A DNA stretch of 5,801 bases from Bacteroidales bacterium (GTDB taxonomy: Bacteria > Bacteroidota > Bacteroidia > Bacteroidales > B18-G4), in NCBI GenBank assembly GCA_023145125.1, contig JAGLEK010000198.1:1-5801 (forward strand). The letters are read 5' to 3'. Below, in pieces: positions 1 to 5,788 of the stretch. The number at the start of each line of letters is the position of its first letter. Positions within the stretch are counted from its first letter, which is position 1. The position numbers and the translations under genes were made by a program. Under the pieces are notes generated by a model that was given only the letters and a program-made list of their open reading frames with translations, had not been told where the DNA came from and searched no databases.

Positions 1-3
1 ATT

Positions 4-1017
4 TTAAATTAAGGGATACTTCTTAAATATCTCCTCAGACTTCATCAGGATATCAACATACTGGGCACGTTTGTAAGTAAACGGATCTTTCAGCGTTTTC
101 TGTGACAACTTACCCCTGAATTCATCCAGTGTTTTGTAATTTTTCTTCTTCATCCAGGTTTCCATCTCATTCAGGATGGTGCTGATCTGCCCGATCCCGT
201 TCTTATAGATCGTACTCACAATCTGAACGGCATCTGCACCGGCAAGCATCATTGAGATAACATCTTCGCCGGTAAAAACACCCGTGTTGGCACAAACCTT
301 GGCGTTGAGCTCGCCATAAAGCAGGCCTGCAAAACGCAGTGCTATCCTGTTATCGTTCTGAGTTGAAAGATTATAAGGAAAATAATGTTCCTCCAGGTCG
401 ATATCGATCTCGGGCTGGAATAAACGATTGAAAAGCACAAATGCATCAACACCCCTCTTATCCATTTCAGAGATCACATACAATGGGTTGGTATAATAGG
501 GGCTCAGTTTTGCTGCTACCGGTATCTTAACGGCTTTTTTTACTTTTTCCAAAAGATCAAGCTGCTCTGTAAGGACAGACCTGCCATCAATTTCAAAACT
601 TCTCGGTATGAAATAGAAATTCAGTTCCAGTCCGGCAACCCCTGTATCCTCTATCTTTTTGGCATATTCTTCCCAGGTCTCATCATATACACAGTTAAGG
701 CTGGCAAACAATGGAATTCCCAGGGCTTCCCTGGCTTCTTTCAGCATGGCAAGATAGGCCTCCGGGCCGGCTTCATCAATATCAGGATATGGAGAACCTG
801 ACATCTCTGCATGCCTGTCCGCATAGTTCTCTTCTGCTTGAAAATTCTGCAGATTTTCAAGGTGGATCTGCTCTTCAAACAGGGTTTTATAAACGACAGC
901 AGCAGCTCCTTCCTCTTCAATATTTCTCAACGCAGCAAGGTTAGTAACAAGGTTGCTGGCTCCAACGATTACAGGGTTCTTCAACTCCACCCCCATATAA
1001 TTTGTTTTCAGGTTCAT
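4..1017 (-). CDS. Dihydroorotate dehydrogenase-like FMN-barrel protein, probably not a true DHODH
   Basis: The 337-residue product is a cytosolic TIM-barrel flavoprotein of the dihydroorotate dehydrogenase superfamily. Visible motifs are the N-terminal NPVIVGASN (residues 14-22), AAKLSP with K170 at the usual FMN-contacting lysine, FNR around N197, and the phosphate-binding end NTGV (244-247) followed by GADAVQIVST (260-269). In class 1 enzymes the ELNxSCPN loop supplies the catalytic Cys (Ser in class 2). Here the matching stretch is ELNFYFIPRS (131-140), so neither residue is present. From memory, a DHOD_like subgroup is described as keeping the FMN site while lacking catalytic residues, which fits. 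I therefore infer a non-pyrimidine role and give no pyrD symbol. The frame stays open upstream to an ATG at 1116, but I chose the ATG at 1017 because the family sequence begins there (MNLKTNYMG) and the upstream part overlaps the predicted promoter. No Shine-Dalgarno box precedes it. It is divergent from nifJ, and its role there is unknown. Confidence 0.9.
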   Translation of the reverse strand: MNLKTNYMGVELKNPVIVGASNLVTNLAALRNIEEEGAAAVVYKTLFEEQIHLENLQNFQAEENYADRHAEMSGSPYPDIDEAGPEAYLAMLKEAREALGIPLFASLNCVYDETWEEYAKKIEDTGVAGLELNFYFIPRSFEIDGRSVLTEQLDLLEKVKKAVKIPVAAKLSPYYTNPLYVISEMDKRGVDAFVLFNRLFQPEIDIDLEEHYFPYNLSTQNDNRIALRFAGLLYGELNAKVCANTGVFTGEDVISMMLAGADAVQIVSTIYKNGIGQISTILNEMETWMKKKNYKTLDEFRGKLSQKTLKDPFTYKRAQYVDILMKSEEIFKKYPLI

Positions 1018-1070
1018 AGTAGTCTTAGTTAATTGTTTTATTATTGAAACGGTTCTAGCAATTTTTAAGC

Positions 1071-1086
1071 TGCATAAAAGTATGCA
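1071..1086. repeat. Short perfect inverted repeat near the predicted transcription start (possible operator)
   Basis: TGCATA (1071-1076) and TATGCA (1081-1086) are perfect 6-bp inverted arms around a 4-base AAAG spacer. The dyad touches the end of the candidate -7 box of the minus-strand gene and covers its likely transcription start, where a repressor site could act. A 6-bp dyad can arise by chance in AT-rich DNA, and I do not recognise it as the site of a known regulator. Confidence 0.3.
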
Positions 1087-1117
1087 AAAATATTTAATCA
1101 CCTGAATCTGCACCAAT
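1085..1117 (-). promoter_or_regulatory. Candidate Bacteroides-type promoter of the DHOD-like gene
   Basis: Read on the minus strand, TATTTTTG (1092-1085) is an exact match to the Bacteroides -7 consensus TAnnTTTG. ATTG (1117-1114) lies 21 bases upstream and is close to the TTTG/TTG -33 element. Transcription would begin near 1078-1080, giving a leader of about 60 bases before the ATG at 1017. This placement argues against the alternative start at 1116, which would lie within the -33 element. The match is by eye; the region is AT-rich, so chance similarity is possible. Confidence 0.5.
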
Positions 1118-1212
1118 CTAAAATCAATATAAATAAAGTAAGTACTGCCTAAATTTACCCGAATTTAAAATGCATATACATATTATTTATTATTTTCGTG
1201 CTGCCTTTTTGG

Positions 1213-1220
1213 CACATTTG
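1213..1220 (+). promoter_or_regulatory. Weak candidate -7 element for nifJ
   Basis: CACATTTG matches TAnnTTTG except at its first base and lies 35 bases before the nifJ ATG, giving a plausible short leader. It follows a weak TGCC-TTTTT-GGCA hairpin (1202-1214). There is no good TTTG at the expected -33 distance, and TATTTTCG at 1191-1198 is an equally imperfect competitor. Confidence 0.22.
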
Positions 1221-1255
1221 TTTTGAACTTGTAAAGACTTAAAAATAAAGATATT

Positions 1256-4200
1256 ATGGCTAGAGAGAAAAAATTTATCACTTGTGATGGAAACTATGCT
1301 GCATCTCATGTGGCATACATGTTCAGTGAAGTGGCATGCATCTACCCTATCACCCCGTCCTCAACTATGGCGGAGTATATTGATGAGTGGGCTGCTTACG
1401 GCAGAAAGAATATTTTTGGTGAGACTGTTAAGGTGGAAGAAATGCAATCAGAAGCCGGAGCAGCAGGAGCCCTTCATGGTTCTCTTCAGGCCGGAGCCCT
1501 TACCTCTACTTTCACTGCTTCACAGGGCCTTCTGTTAATGATCCCGAACATGTACAAGATCTCCGGTGAATTCCTGCCGGCGGTATTTCATGTCAGTGCA
1601 AGAAGTATTGCCGCACATGCCCTTTCCATCTTTGGAGACCATAGTGATGTGATGTCTGTCAGGCAGACCGGCTTTGCAATGCTGGCCTCAGGGAGCATAC
1701 AGGAAATTATGGATATCGGTGGCATCGCCCACCTGGCATCAATAAAATCAAAGATCCCTTTCCTTCACTTCTTCGATGGATTCAGAAGCTCTCACGAGAT
1801 CCAGAAAGTGGAATATTTCGACAACGATGATGTAACGGACCTGGTCGACTATGAGATGTTGCAGAAGTTCAGGGATAATGCCCTCAACCCCGAGCATCCT
1901 GTTACCAGGGGAACTGCACAAAACCCCGACATATTCTTCCAGGCCAAAGAAGCCGGAGCACGCTTTTACGATCCTATCCCCGATATCGTGGAGGATTACA
2001 TGAAGGAGATCAGCAAAATGACAGGCAGGGAATATCACCCATTCACCTATTACGGTGCCCCTGACGCCGAAAATATTGTCATAGCTATGGGTTCCGTCAC
2101 TTCCACTATTAAGGAGGTGATCGATTATAAGCTTGCAAATGGCGAAAAAGTCGGCCTCATCTCAGTACACCTTTACAGGCCATTCTCAGAAAAATATTTT
2201 ATGCAGGTTTTTCCAAAGAGTGTAAAACGTATTGCAGTGCTTGACCGTACCAAGGAACTTGGCGCCAACGGAGATCCGCTGTATCTCGACATCAGGGATC
2301 TCTTCTACGGAAAGGAAAATGCCCCGACGATTGTGGGTGGCCGCTACGGTCTCAGCTCAAAAGATACTACTCCGGCAATGATCATTTCTGTTTTCGATAA
2401 CCTGGAGCAGGCGATACCGATGAACCAGTTTACCGTGGGCATCATCGATGATGTTAAATACACATCTCTTCCGCTCCTGCCTAATGTTTTGACAGCACCA
2501 AAGGGAACCTATGAAGCGAAATTTTACGGCCTGGGATCTGATGGTACAGTAGGCGCCAATAAAAACTCCATTAAGATCATTGGCGACACCACAGACAAGT
2601 TTGTACAGGCTTATTTTGATTATGATTCCAAAAAATCAGGCGGGATCACCACTTCTCACCTGCGTTTCGGCGATTCTCCCATACAGTCGGTTTACCTGGT
2701 TAACACACCTGACTTTGTTGCCTGCCACGTGCCTTCTTATCTGAATAAGTACGATATGCTGAAAGGCCTCAAGAAAGGTGGCACATTCCTTCTCAACAGT
2801 ATATGGGATGAAAAGGAAACCATGGAACACCTGACAGATGCCATGAAGAAATATATGGCTGAGAATGACATCCGCTTCTATATTATCAATGCCACAAAGA
2901 TCGCTGAAGATCTCGGGCTTGGTTCCAGGACCAACACCATCATGCAATCGGCATTCTTCAAAATTGCTGATGTGATCCCTTATGAACTGGCTGTTGAGCA
3001 AATGAAAAAAGCCATTTTGAAATCATTCGGAAAGAAAGGTGAAGAGATTGTTAACATGAACAATGCCGCTGTTGATCAGGGTGGCAATGTTACGGAGGTA
3101 AAAATACCTTCCGAATGGAAAAAGATTGAGCCGAACGATAAGAAAACAAAAACAGAAGTGCCTGATTTTGTGGCCAATGTTTGTGATCCGATCAACCGAC
3201 TCAAGGGCAATGACCTTCCGGTAAGTGCATTTCTTGGCCGTGAGGACGGGACCTTCCCTTCCGGCACCACCGCCTTCGAAAAACGTGGTATTGCAGTAAA
3301 TGTCCCTGAATGGATCCCGGAAAACTGTATACAGTGCAACCAGTGCTCCTACGTTTGCCCTCACGCAGCCATCAGGCCATTTCTTATCAACGAAGATGAA
3401 ATGAAAGAACTTCCTGAAGGTACTGCCACCATCGTGGCCAAAGGAAAAGGCTTCGAAGGCCATAACTTCAAGATCCAGGTCAGCGTGCTCGACTGCACAG
3501 GATGTGGAAACTGTGCCGATGTCTGTCCTTCCAAAGAGAAATCACTTGTCATGAAGAAGCTCGAAACACAGCTTGATGAAGTGGACAGGTGGAATCACTT
3601 CGACAGCAAGGTAGGCTATAAAGACCAATTGGTTGACAAATTCAAGACCGTTAAGAACAGCCAGTTTGCACAACCACTGTTCGAATTCTCCGGTGCCTGC
3701 GCAGGTTGTGGAGAGACACCTTATGTGAAAACCATTACCCAGCTCTTCGGGGAGCGCATGATGGTTTCCAATGCTACGGGTTGCTCTTCTATCTACGGTG
3801 GTTCGGCACCTTCGACATCTTATTGCAGCAACAAGGAATCTGGCCATGGCGTGGCCTGGGCAAACTCCCTCTTTGAAGACAATGCAGAATATGGATTCGG
3901 TATGGCTGTTGGTGTAAGAAAGATGCGTGATAGGATTGCCGACAGGTTGAATAAGCTGGCCCCAAAAGCTGATGCCAAAACGCAGGAAGCCATCAATGAA
4001 TGGCTGGCAGGCATGGAGCTTGCAGAGCCATCGAAGATCGCATCAGCCAAACTGCTACCCCTGCTTTCAAAAATCAAAGATCCACTGGCAGAGGAACTCC
4101 TCAGCCTTGAGCAATATTTTGTCAAGAAATCAATATGGGCGTTTGGTGGTGACGGATGGGCCTACGACATAGGCTACGGAGGGATTGATCATGTCATTGC

Positions 4201-4792
4201 TACCGGTGAAGATATCAATATCCTTGTCATGGATACCGAAATATATTCCAATACCGGCGGGCAGTCATCCAAAGCAACACCTGTGGGCGCCGTTGCCAAG
4301 TTTGCCGCTTCAGGTAAGAAGATCCGTAAAAAAGATCTGGGAATGATGGCCATGACCTATGGATATGTATATGTTGCACAGGTAGCCATGGGAGCCAGCC
4401 AGTCGCAGTTCTTCAAAGCACTGAAAGAAGCTGAAGCCTACCCGGGGCCTTCACTGATCATTGCCTACTCACCCTGTATCAGCCACGGCCTCAAAAGAGG
4501 GATGGGTAAATCACAGGAAGAAATGAGCCATGCAGTAGATGCCGGTTACTGGCAGACGTATAGGTTTAACCCCTTGCTGGAAGAAGAAGGGAAAAACCCC
4601 TTCATCCTCGATTCAAAAGAACCGGATTGGAGCCTGTTCAATGATTTTCTCAATAGTGAGGTTAGGTATACATCACTCAAAAAATCCTTCCCGGCAGAAG
4701 CCGAAAGGCTGCAGGCCCTGGCCGAAAAGAATGCAAAATGGCGTTACAACAGCTACAAGCGCCTGGCAGAGAGAGACTACACTGAAGAATAA
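1256..4792 (+). CDS. nifJ: Pyruvate:ferredoxin (flavodoxin) oxidoreductase, single-chain PFOR
   Basis: This cytosolic enzyme catalyses pyruvate + CoA + 2 oxidised ferredoxin to acetyl-CoA + CO2 + 2 reduced ferredoxin. All domains are present in the order known from the Desulfovibrio africanus enzyme. The N-terminal ThDP-pyrimidine domain has YPITPSS (30-36, T33), E66 in MQSEAGAAG and R116 in SARS. SGGITTSHLRFG (461-472) falls in the third domain. The two-cluster ferredoxin domain has ligands C691, C694, C697, C701 and C747, C750, C753, C757. The proximal cluster ligands are C815, C818, C843 and C1074. The ThDP diphosphate site is GDGWAYDIGYGG (965-976) with N999 in SNTGGQSS. The 1178-residue length fits the family, but the chain ends before the roughly 60-residue C-terminal extension of the D. 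africanus protein. The ATG at 1256 places the start of the conserved domain as expected. A strong terminator follows 23 bases after the stop, so it is probably a single-gene unit. The frame is intact. Confidence 0.98.
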   Translation: MAREKKFITCDGNYAASHVAYMFSEVACIYPITPSSTMAEYIDEWAAYGRKNIFGETVKVEEMQSEAGAAGALHGSLQAGALTSTFTASQGLLLMIPNMYKISGEFLPAVFHVSARSIAAHALSIFGDHSDVMSVRQTGFAMLASGSIQEIMDIGGIAHLASIKSKIPFLHFFDGFRSSHEIQKVEYFDNDDVTDLVDYEMLQKFRDNALNPEHPVTRGTAQNPDIFFQAKEAGARFYDPIPDIVEDYMKEISKMTGREYHPFTYYGAPDAENIVIAMGSVTSTIKEVIDYKLANGEKVGLISVHLYRPFSEKYFMQVFPKSVKRIAVLDRTKELGANGDPLYLDIRDLFYGKENAPTIVGGRYGLSSKDTTPAMIISVFDNLEQAIPMNQFTVGIIDDVKYTSLPLLPNVLTAPKGTYEAKFYGLGSDGTVGANKNSIKIIGDTTDKFVQAYFDYDSKKSGGITTSHLRFGDSPIQSVYLVNTPDFVACHVPSYLNKYDMLKGLKKGGTFLLNSIWDEKETMEHLTDAMKKYMAENDIRFYIINATKIAEDLGLGSRTNTIMQSAFFKIADVIPYELAVEQMKKAILKSFGKKGEEIVNMNNAAVDQGGNVTEVKIPSEWKKIEPNDKKTKTEVPDFVANVCDPINRLKGNDLPVSAFLGREDGTFPSGTTAFEKRGIAVNVPEWIPENCIQCNQCSYVCPHAAIRPFLINEDEMKELPEGTATIVAKGKGFEGHNFKIQVSVLDCTGCGNCADVCPSKEKSLVMKKLETQLDEVDRWNHFDSKVGYKDQLVDKFKTVKNSQFAQPLFEFSGACAGCGETPYVKTITQLFGERMMVSNATGCSSIYGGSAPSTSYCSNKESGHGVAWANSLFEDNAEYGFGMAVGVRKMRDRIADRLNKLAPKADAKTQEAINEWLAGMELAEPSKIASAKLLPLLSKIKDPLAEELLSLEQYFVKKSIWAFGGDGWAYDIGYGGIDHVIATGEDINILVMDTEIYSNTGGQSSKATPVGAVAKFAASGKKIRKKDLGMMAMTYGYVYVAQVAMGASQSQFFKALKEAEAYPGPSLIIAYSPCISHGLKRGMGKSQEEMSHAVDAGYWQTYRFNPLLEEEGKNPFILDSKEPDWSLFNDFLNSEVRYTSLKKSFPAEAERLQALAEKNAKWRYNSYKRLAERDYTEE

Positions 4793-4815
4793 TCATTGCA
4801 CCAATGTTTAACATT

Positions 4816-4849
4816 AAAACCGGGCCAGCTTGCTGAACCGGTTTTTTTT
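4816..4849 (+). terminator. Rho-independent terminator of nifJ
   Basis: AAAACCGG (4816-4823) pairs with CCGGTTTT (4838-4845). Inside it CAGC (4826-4829) pairs with GCTG (4832-4835) across a two-base loop, and eight T residues follow (4842-4849). It starts 23 bases after the nifJ stop. The minus-strand version would end in only four T, so it looks one-directional. Confidence 0.92.
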
Positions 4850-4850
4850 A

Positions 4851-4903
4851 TTAGGGTTGCCAACCTTAATAGGGTTGCCAACCCTAATAAGGTTGGCAAC
4901 CCA
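4851..4903. repeat. Cluster of three GGGTTGCCAACC units, two direct and one inverted
   Basis: GGGTTGCCAACC occurs at 4854-4865 and again at 4872-4883, an 18-bp period. Its exact reverse complement GGTTGGCAACCC is at 4891-4902. Units 2 and 3 form a perfect 12-bp stem with a 7-base CTAATAA loop. Unit 1 could pair with unit 3 instead over a 25-base loop, so the two folds exclude each other. Each unit is also self-complementary (GGTTG-C-CAACC; unit 2 extends to eight pairs, TAGGGTTG with CAACCCTA). The cluster begins just after the terminator T-run and ends 48 bases before the next gene. It may be a dispersed palindromic intergenic repeat (REP- or MITE-like), a regulator site or a second terminator-like structure; the sequence alone cannot decide. 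Confidence 0.85.
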
Positions 4904-4927
4904 TCCGGCATCCTTTTTGTATCTTAG
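4893..4927 (+). promoter_or_regulatory. Candidate promoter of the exported propeller-like gene
   Basis: TATCTTAG (4920-4927) differs from the Bacteroides -7 consensus TAnnTTTG at one base and lies 23 bases before the ATG at 4951. The nearest TTG that could act as -33 is at 4893-4895, 24 bases upstream, which is longer than the usual 19-21 and lies inside the third repeat unit. The leader would be about 20 bases with no Shine-Dalgarno box. Confidence 0.35.
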
Positions 4928-4950
4928 CTACAAATAATAAATCCCCAATT

Positions 4951-5676
4951 ATGAAAATTTCCGTTTTACTTCTGATTACACTGATTACAACAGGCATATT
5001 TTCCCTTAATGCCCAAACGATCAGTCCCGATATCTATTTCGATGATGAACCCGGAACCCATAACATGGGGATCACTTCCGACGGGGAGTTCTATTATACA
5101 TGCAACGGAGGTAAGACCTATGAGGGTAAGATCAGCAAATACAGCCTTAATGGTAATTTCATGAAAAGTTTCGGGATCGACCTGGATATGCGCAGCATTA
5201 TGTACAACTCCAAAGACAAGCAGCTCTATGTAAATTGCTATGATGGAAATATCTATAAAATAACCAGTCTGGAAGATGGATCTTTTCAATTAGCTTACAG
5301 TAAGTTATATAAGAATGAGCAGGCTTCACTGGCAATGGATCCCAAAGGAAAATACCTGTATTACCTTGATGATGGGACCCTTAAGGTTTATGACTTTACC
5401 AAAGGCACCCTCGTAAACACTTATTATGGAATAAACAGCGGCCCTGAACTAGGAAGCGGAAATTCATCTGTCGCCGTGAGCAAGAAATACATCATTACTT
5501 TCGATTCAGGAAAGCAGGCCTTCTACATTTATGACAAAAAAGGAAATTTCAAAGAAAGCATCAAATATAAGAATGGCGATTACGGTTTCTCATTAGCCTA
5601 CGCCAATGGACATATCTTTGTCTCGACAGATGGCGATTATGGGGTGGGGAAGTGGTTTGGGTATGAGCGGAAATAG
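4951..5676 (+). CDS. Small exported beta-propeller-like protein of unknown function
   Basis: The 241-residue product starts with a clear Sec signal peptide: K2, a hydrophobic core (residues 5-17), then SLNA with likely signal peptidase I cleavage after A21. There is no lipobox cysteine next to the cleavage site, no further membrane segment and no recognisable C-terminal sorting domain, so it is probably periplasmic or released. The mature part shows about five irregular 35-45-residue repeats that alternate short beta-strands with Gly/Asp turns: GITSDGEFYYTC (40-51), MYNSKDKQLYVNCYDGNIYKI (84-104), AMDPKGKYLYYLDDGTLKVYD (128-148), VAVSKKYIITF to FYIYDKKGNFKES (174-203), and LAYANGHIFVSTDGD (215-229). 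These resemble NHL, YVTN or SMP-30 type propeller blades, but I cannot name the family. Five blades and an abrupt GYERK end are short for such proteins, so a missing C-terminal part is possible. It has two cysteines (C51, C96) and no enzymatic motif. A terminator and a repeat cluster separate it from nifJ. Confidence 0.88.
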   Translation: MKISVLLLITLITTGIFSLNAQTISPDIYFDDEPGTHNMGITSDGEFYYTCNGGKTYEGKISKYSLNGNFMKSFGIDLDMRSIMYNSKDKQLYVNCYDGNIYKITSLEDGSFQLAYSKLYKNEQASLAMDPKGKYLYYLDDGTLKVYDFTKGTLVNTYYGINSGPELGSGNSSVAVSKKYIITFDSGKQAFYIYDKKGNFKESIKYKNGDYGFSLAYANGHIFVSTDGDYGVGKWFGYERK

Positions 5677-5714
5677 GTGCAGGGGGCAGGAGGCAGGGTA
5701 CAAGGGACAAGGGA
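5641..5714 (+). repeat. G-rich tract spanning the gene end, with a tandem CAAGGGA
   Basis: G-runs crowd the plus strand from the last codons of the exported-protein gene (GGGG at 5641-5644 and 5646-5649, GGG at 5659-5661) into the non-coding DNA (GGGGG at 5682-5686, then further GG and GGG runs). CAAGGGA is repeated in tandem at 5701-5714. The runs could allow a two-tier G-quadruplex on the plus strand. The pattern looks like degenerate minisatellite DNA; I recognise no coding capacity. Confidence 0.6.
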
Positions 5715-5722
5715 CCAGTACA

Positions 5723-5753
5723 CCTACGCTAAAGCTTCGGTGCACGAAGTAGG
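5723..5753. repeat. Imperfect hairpin in the right-hand intergenic tract
   Basis: CTTCG (5735-5739) pairs with CGAAG (5745-5749) around a GTGCA loop. The flanking CCTA (5723-5726) pairs with TAGG (5750-5753), leaving an 8-base one-sided bulge at 5727-5734. No T-run follows on the plus strand, so it is a poor intrinsic terminator for the preceding gene. It is more likely part of a palindromic intergenic repeat. Confidence 0.5.
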
Positions 5754-5771
5754 CTGTAGGCTGTAAGCTGT
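5749..5771. repeat. Three tandem 7-bp units of GTAGGCT type
   Basis: GTAGGCT (5749-5755), GTAGGCT (5756-5762) and GTAAGCT (5763-5769) follow head to tail, with the next unit starting GT. The array directly abuts the hairpin at 5723-5753 and is followed by the palindrome TTTGCAAA (5771-5778). This is direct sequence observation; no function is implied. Confidence 0.75.
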
Positions 5772-5788
5772 TTGCAAACCAATTCAAT

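Larger units (their letters stand above)
1018..1255. other. Divergent intergenic region between the DHOD-like gene and nifJ
   Basis: This 238-bp AT-rich region must hold both divergent promoters. The minus-strand promoter and its dyad are listed separately. For nifJ the candidates are weaker: CACATTTG (1213-1220) and TATTTTCG (1191-1198) each differ by one base from TAnnTTTG, and neither has a clean -33 TTTG at 19-21 bases. AATTTA occurs twice exactly 10 bp apart (1152-1157 and 1162-1167), with TAAATT/AATTTA as inverted arms at 1150-1155 and 1162-1167. The 20 bases before the nifJ ATG are A-rich with no Shine-Dalgarno box. I see no gene, RNA or recognisable Rex- or CRP-type palindrome. Confidence 0.6.

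Noticed and set aside
4..1017. Annotation as pyrD, a functional dihydroorotate dehydrogenase
   Set aside because: The catalytic Cys/Ser loop is replaced by ELNFYFIPRS, and the neighbouring gene is PFOR rather than pyrimidine genes.
1018..1255. tRNA, riboswitch or small RNA in the divergent region
   Set aside because: No cloverleaf, T-loop, conserved riboswitch core or terminator-like stem with a T-run is visible there.
2636..3001. Open frame of 121 codons on the minus strand inside nifJ
   Set aside because: It mirrors the codon pattern of nifJ and has no independent support. The same applies to the other antisense frames at 1748-2038, 3542-3847 and 3820-4125.
3023..3463. Open frame of 146 codons on the minus strand inside nifJ
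   Set aside because: It lies fully antisense to well-conserved PFOR coding sequence, including the first ferredoxin motif. Its product shows no recognisable domain, and no promoter or terminator accompanies it.
4851..4883. Telomere-like TTAGGG repeats
   Set aside because: The resemblance is limited to TTAGGG inside a longer TAGGGTTGCCAACC unit; there is no run of hexamers.
4851..4903. CRISPR array
   Set aside because: The units are 12 bp at an 18-bp period with almost no spacer, one copy is inverted, and there is no cas gene.
4951..5289. Minus-strand frame overlapping the exported-protein gene (4966-5289)
   Set aside because: The plus-strand frame has a signal peptide and regular beta-repeats; the antisense frame has neither.
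5593..5787. Small minus-strand open frame of 64 codons at the right end
   Set aside because: It runs through the low-complexity repeat tract and the 3' end of the exported-protein gene. Its Pro/Leu-rich product is what antisense G-rich repeats give by chance.
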